A stretch of DNA of 15,832 nucleotides from positions 2,187 through 18,018 of the forward strand of contig MGRI01000037.1 of the NCBI GenBank assembly GCA_001798105.1, read 5' to 3'. The notes beneath the pieces are model-generated. The model was not told the origin of the DNA. It did not search any database and was given only the letters and a program-made list of their open reading frames with translations. Positions 13,504 through 15,832 of this stretch are shown one piece after another. How positions within the stretch are numbered: the stretch's first letter is position 1; every line of letters begins with the position of its first letter. The position numbers and the translations under genes are program-made. This stretch comes from Deltaproteobacteria bacterium RIFCSPHIGHO2_02_FULL_40_11 (lineage in GTDB: Bacteria > Bdellovibrionota > JACOXK01 > 2-02-FULL-40-11).

Positions 13504-15576
13504 ATGAGAAAAAAATACACAAATCGCCTATTTTTGGAAACCAGTCCTTATTTATTACAGCATGCCCATAACCCCGTAAACTGGTATCCGTGGGGAGAAG
13601 AGGCGTTTGAAACAGCAAAAAAATTAAAGCGTCCCATCCTTTTAAGTATTGGCTATTCTACGTGTCACTGGTGTCATGTGATGGAAGAAGAATCTTTTGA
13701 AGATGAAGAAATTGCGGGTGTGATGAATGAAAACTATGTGGCGATTAAAGTCGACCGCGAAGAAAGACCCGATGTCGATGCCATTTATATGAGTGCGGTT
13801 CAAGCCATGACGGGCCATGGGGGTTGGCCCATGACGGTGTGGTTGACGCCCGAGAAAAAACCTTTTTATGGGGGCACTTATTTTCCTGCTCGAGACGGGG
13901 AGAGAGGGGCCCAGACAGGATTTTTAACGATCCTTCAAAAATTGAAAGAAACGTATGACAAAGAACCCGATAAAGTTTTAAAATCGTCTGAACAGTTAAC
14001 GGAAGCCCTTGGGCGGCATTTAACGCCAGATGTGGGGGGCCAGGCCGTAACGAAAGATGTTTTGCATCAAGCTGCAGATTTTTATCAAAAAAGATTTGAT
14101 TCTGTGTATGGCGGGATGACGGGTGCACCGAAATTTCCAAGTAGTCTTCCGATACGGTTTTTACTTCGATATTATCGAAGAACGAAAAATTCAAAAATAT
14201 TAGAGATGGCAAAGCTGACCCTGACCCAAATGGCCGGTAGCGGCATGTATGATCATGTGGGGGGTGGCTTTCATCGGTATTCAACAGATGAAAAATGGCT
14301 GGTCCCCCATTTTGAAAAAATGCTCTATGACAATGCGCTTTTAGCGGTGGCTTATTTGGAAGCCTATCAAGTGACCGGCGATGTAGAATTTAAACGCGTG
14401 GTAGAAGAAATTTTGCGTTATGTCGCGCGCGATATGACATCTTCCCAAGGTGCTTTTTACTCAGCCACCGATGCCGATAGTTTAAACCCAAAAGGGGAGA
14501 GAGAAGAAGGTTGGTTTTTTACGTGGACACCCCAAGAAATTGAAGATGTTTTGGGACCGGAAGACTCAAAACACATTCAATCTTACTATGCCGTTACGCC
14601 AGAAGGAAATTTTGAAGGTCGAAATATTTTAAATACACCCAAACCTTCATTTCAAACGCGGCAAAAAATAGATACCTTACTCAATAAGCTTTATGAAAAA
14701 AGATTAAAGCGTCCCCCACCCCTTCGCGATGAAAAGATTTTAACCTCATGGAATGGTCTCATGATTTCTGCCTATGCCAAAGCAGGGCAGGTTTTAAATA
14801 AAAATGAATATATTGAAACGGCAAAACGTGCTGCCCAATTTATTTTGGACCATCTTTATAAAGAGGGGAGACTTTTGCGAAGTTTCAAAGATGGCGAGGC
14901 AAAATTGAATGGGTATTTAGATGATTATGCTTTTTTCACACAAGCGCTTTTGGATGTGTATGAAACCACGTTTGAAATTCAGTGGTTAAAAAAAGCGATT
15001 GAACTCGATCAAACGCTTGAAAAAAACCATGAAGACAAAAATGCAGGTGGATTTTTTATGACCAGCCATGACCATGAGGCGCTTTTGGCCAGAGAAAAAC
15101 CAGCTTATGATGGCGCAGAACCTTCTGGAAACTCTGTGGCGCTTTTAAATTTAGTGAGACTCAAAGAATTTACAACGAAAGATGCGTATCGAGTGCGGTT
15201 TGAAAAAGAATTGAAAGCGTTTTCTAAAATTTTAATGGAACGCGCTGCCGCCCTTTCAGAAATGCTTTTGGCTGTGGATTATGCTTTCGATAAACCCAAA
15301 GAAATTATGATTGTAACCCCCAAAGGGAAAAAAGAAGAGGCTGAAATCTTACTTTCTGAGCTTCGAAAAACGTTTGTGCCCAATAAAATTTTAGGGGTTA
15401 TGGAAGAAGGCACAGATCTTGAAATCCAAGGCGAAGTGATCCCCTTGGCGCAATCTAAATATGCCATTCAAAAGAAAGTAACAGCCTATGTGTGTGAAGA
15501 AGGGATTTGCGCACTTCCGACGCATGATCCCAAAGTTTTTGTGAAACAAATTTCTATTGTCGAAGACTTGAAATGA
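13504..15576 (+). CDS. YyaL/SSP411-type thioredoxin-fold protein (DUF255)
   Basis: This is a full-length (690 aa) member of the YyaL / spermatogenesis-associated protein 20 family. An N-terminal DUF255 thioredoxin-like domain (about 1-165) is fused to an (alpha/alpha)6-barrel domain like those of N-acylglucosamine 2-epimerases and cellobiose epimerases. Diagnostic features are NRLFLETSPYLLQHAHNPVNWYPW (7-30), GYSTCHWCHVM with a C54-H-W-C57 redox-like motif, KVDREERPDVDAIYM (82-96), GGWPMTVWLTP and GGTYFP. In the barrel are GGGFHRYSTDEKWLVPHFEKMLYDNA, YSATDADS and DEKILTSWNGLMISAYAKA. The biochemical function of the family is not settled. It lacks a signal peptide, so it is presumably cytoplasmic. 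It lies 33 nt after tRNA-Leu with no clear Shine-Dalgarno sequence and may share the tRNA transcript. Confidence 0.93.
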   Translation: MRKKYTNRLFLETSPYLLQHAHNPVNWYPWGEEAFETAKKLKRPILLSIGYSTCHWCHVMEEESFEDEEIAGVMNENYVAIKVDREERPDVDAIYMSAVQAMTGHGGWPMTVWLTPEKKPFYGGTYFPARDGERGAQTGFLTILQKLKETYDKEPDKVLKSSEQLTEALGRHLTPDVGGQAVTKDVLHQAADFYQKRFDSVYGGMTGAPKFPSSLPIRFLLRYYRRTKNSKILEMAKLTLTQMAGSGMYDHVGGGFHRYSTDEKWLVPHFEKMLYDNALLAVAYLEAYQVTGDVEFKRVVEEILRYVARDMTSSQGAFYSATDADSLNPKGEREEGWFFTWTPQEIEDVLGPEDSKHIQSYYAVTPEGNFEGRNILNTPKPSFQTRQKIDTLLNKLYEKRLKRPPPLRDEKILTSWNGLMISAYAKAGQVLNKNEYIETAKRAAQFILDHLYKEGRLLRSFKDGEAKLNGYLDDYAFFTQALLDVYETTFEIQWLKKAIELDQTLEKNHEDKNAGGFFMTSHDHEALLAREKPAYDGAEPSGNSVALLNLVRLKEFTTKDAYRVRFEKELKAFSKILMERAAALSEMLLAVDYAFDKPKEIMIVTPKGKKEEAEILLSELRKTFVPNKILGVMEEGTDLEIQGEVIPLAQSKYAIQKKVTAYVCEEGICALPTHDPKVFVKQISIVEDLK

Positions 15577-15592
15577 AGATAGCGTAAATGTC

Positions 15593-15612
15593 ATCCCAGC
15601 TATTGTGGGGAT
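15593..15612. repeat. ATCCC-N10-GGGAT imperfect palindrome
   Basis: ATCCC (15593-15597) and GGGAT (15608-15612) flank 10 nt between the yyaL-like gene and the last CDS. The context gtcatccc...ggggatct resembles the tryptophanase terminator context gtcattcccc...ggggaatct, so both may derive from one class of dispersed palindrome. There is no T-tract, so termination is doubtful. Confidence 0.35.
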
Positions 15613-15633
15613 CTAAAATAAGGAGATAAAAAA

Positions 15634-15832
15634 ATGAAATACATTATTGGCTTAATCGTGGTTCTTCTTTTAGGACTTGGAGGCTATTTTGTTTGGCAAA
15701 AAAGTCATGAGCATCCAGGGACGGCTGTTGGGGAACATCCAGGATCAGAGCATCCGGGATCTGAGCACCCAGGAGATAAAGCGAAAGATGAAGAACCTTC
15801 AGACGAAAACAACGACGATGAAGAGATGGAAG
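15634..15832 (+). CDS. Anchored protein with EHPG repeats, 3' truncated by window
   Basis: Only the first 66 codons are in the window and I do not recognise the family. The chain starts MKYIIGLIVVLLLGLGGYFVW, a single N-terminal hydrophobic helix serving as signal or anchor. It continues with short repeats, EHPG occurring three times in EHPGSEHPGSEHPGD after an initial HEHPGTAVG. It then becomes acidic (KAKDEEPSDENNDDEEMEE). The start is firm: AGGAG lies 8 nt before the ATG. The His-containing repeats might bind metal, or act as a linker to a downstream domain that is out of view. It follows the yyaL-like gene by 57 nt with a palindrome between, so it may be a separate transcript. Confidence 0.8.
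   Translation, partial: MKYIIGLIVVLLLGLGGYFVWQKSHEHPGTAVGEHPGSEHPGSEHPGDKAKDEEPSDENNDDEEME

Noticed and set aside
13745..14284. 179-aa ORF antisense to the YyaL-like gene
   Set aside because: The plus-strand frame is a conserved full-length family; the antisense product has no coherent features.

Overview
The window looks like chromosomal DNA of a low-to-moderate-GC (about 40% by eye) Gram-negative bacterium. It carries a Lol-type lipoprotein-sorting permease, a BamE-like lipoprotein, a heptosyltransferase-like GT9 enzyme, several lipobox proteins and a haem O synthase, the last implying an aerobic haem-copper oxidase. Two CDSs appear to use TTG starts. The mixture, with acidic-linker lipoproteins and a -24/-12 promoter, resembles deltaproteobacterial or Bdellovibrionota-like lineages, but the sequence does not fix the taxon. 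I see no phage, integrase, transposase gene, CRISPR array or toxin-antitoxin module.

Layout. 1-970: haem O synthase (ctaB) followed by tRNA-Ala(CGC). 1005-3504: two divergent lipoprotein genes sharing a 214-bp intergenic region. The minus-strand one has nine tandem nonapeptides with a PTGW core and a consensus sigma-70 promoter (TTGACA-N16-TATAAT). The plus-strand one has a long Asp/Gly linker. 3528-5906: a minus-strand pair, a GT9 glycosyltransferase and a secreted metzincin-like metalloprotease. 5928-7743: a divergent pair, a YccU-type CoA-binding protein and a 14-TM MFS exporter. The MFS gene ends inside a 122-bp palindromic element (7726-7847).

8058-11549: a very good sigma-54 promoter leads into an unrecognised membrane-anchored protein, a LolC/E-type permease and tryptophanase, closed by a strong intrinsic terminator. 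The permease stop and tryptophanase start abut with no gap. 11588-13306: a BamE-like lipoprotein, an MBL-fold hydrolase and, convergent with it, a DJ-1/PfpI protein. 13389-15576: tRNA-Leu(UAG) followed by a full-length YyaL/SSP411-type thioredoxin-fold protein. 15634-end: the start of an anchored protein with EHPG repeats, cut by the window edge.

Most genes are ordinary housekeeping or envelope genes. I see no convincing multi-gene novel defence or biosynthetic system. The least explained parts are the PTGW-repeat lipoprotein with its strong, possibly operator-flanked promoter, the putative sigma-54-driven lipoprotein-transport/tryptophanase operon, the palindromic element that supplies the MFS stop codon, and the metzincin-like protease with an altered zinc motif.
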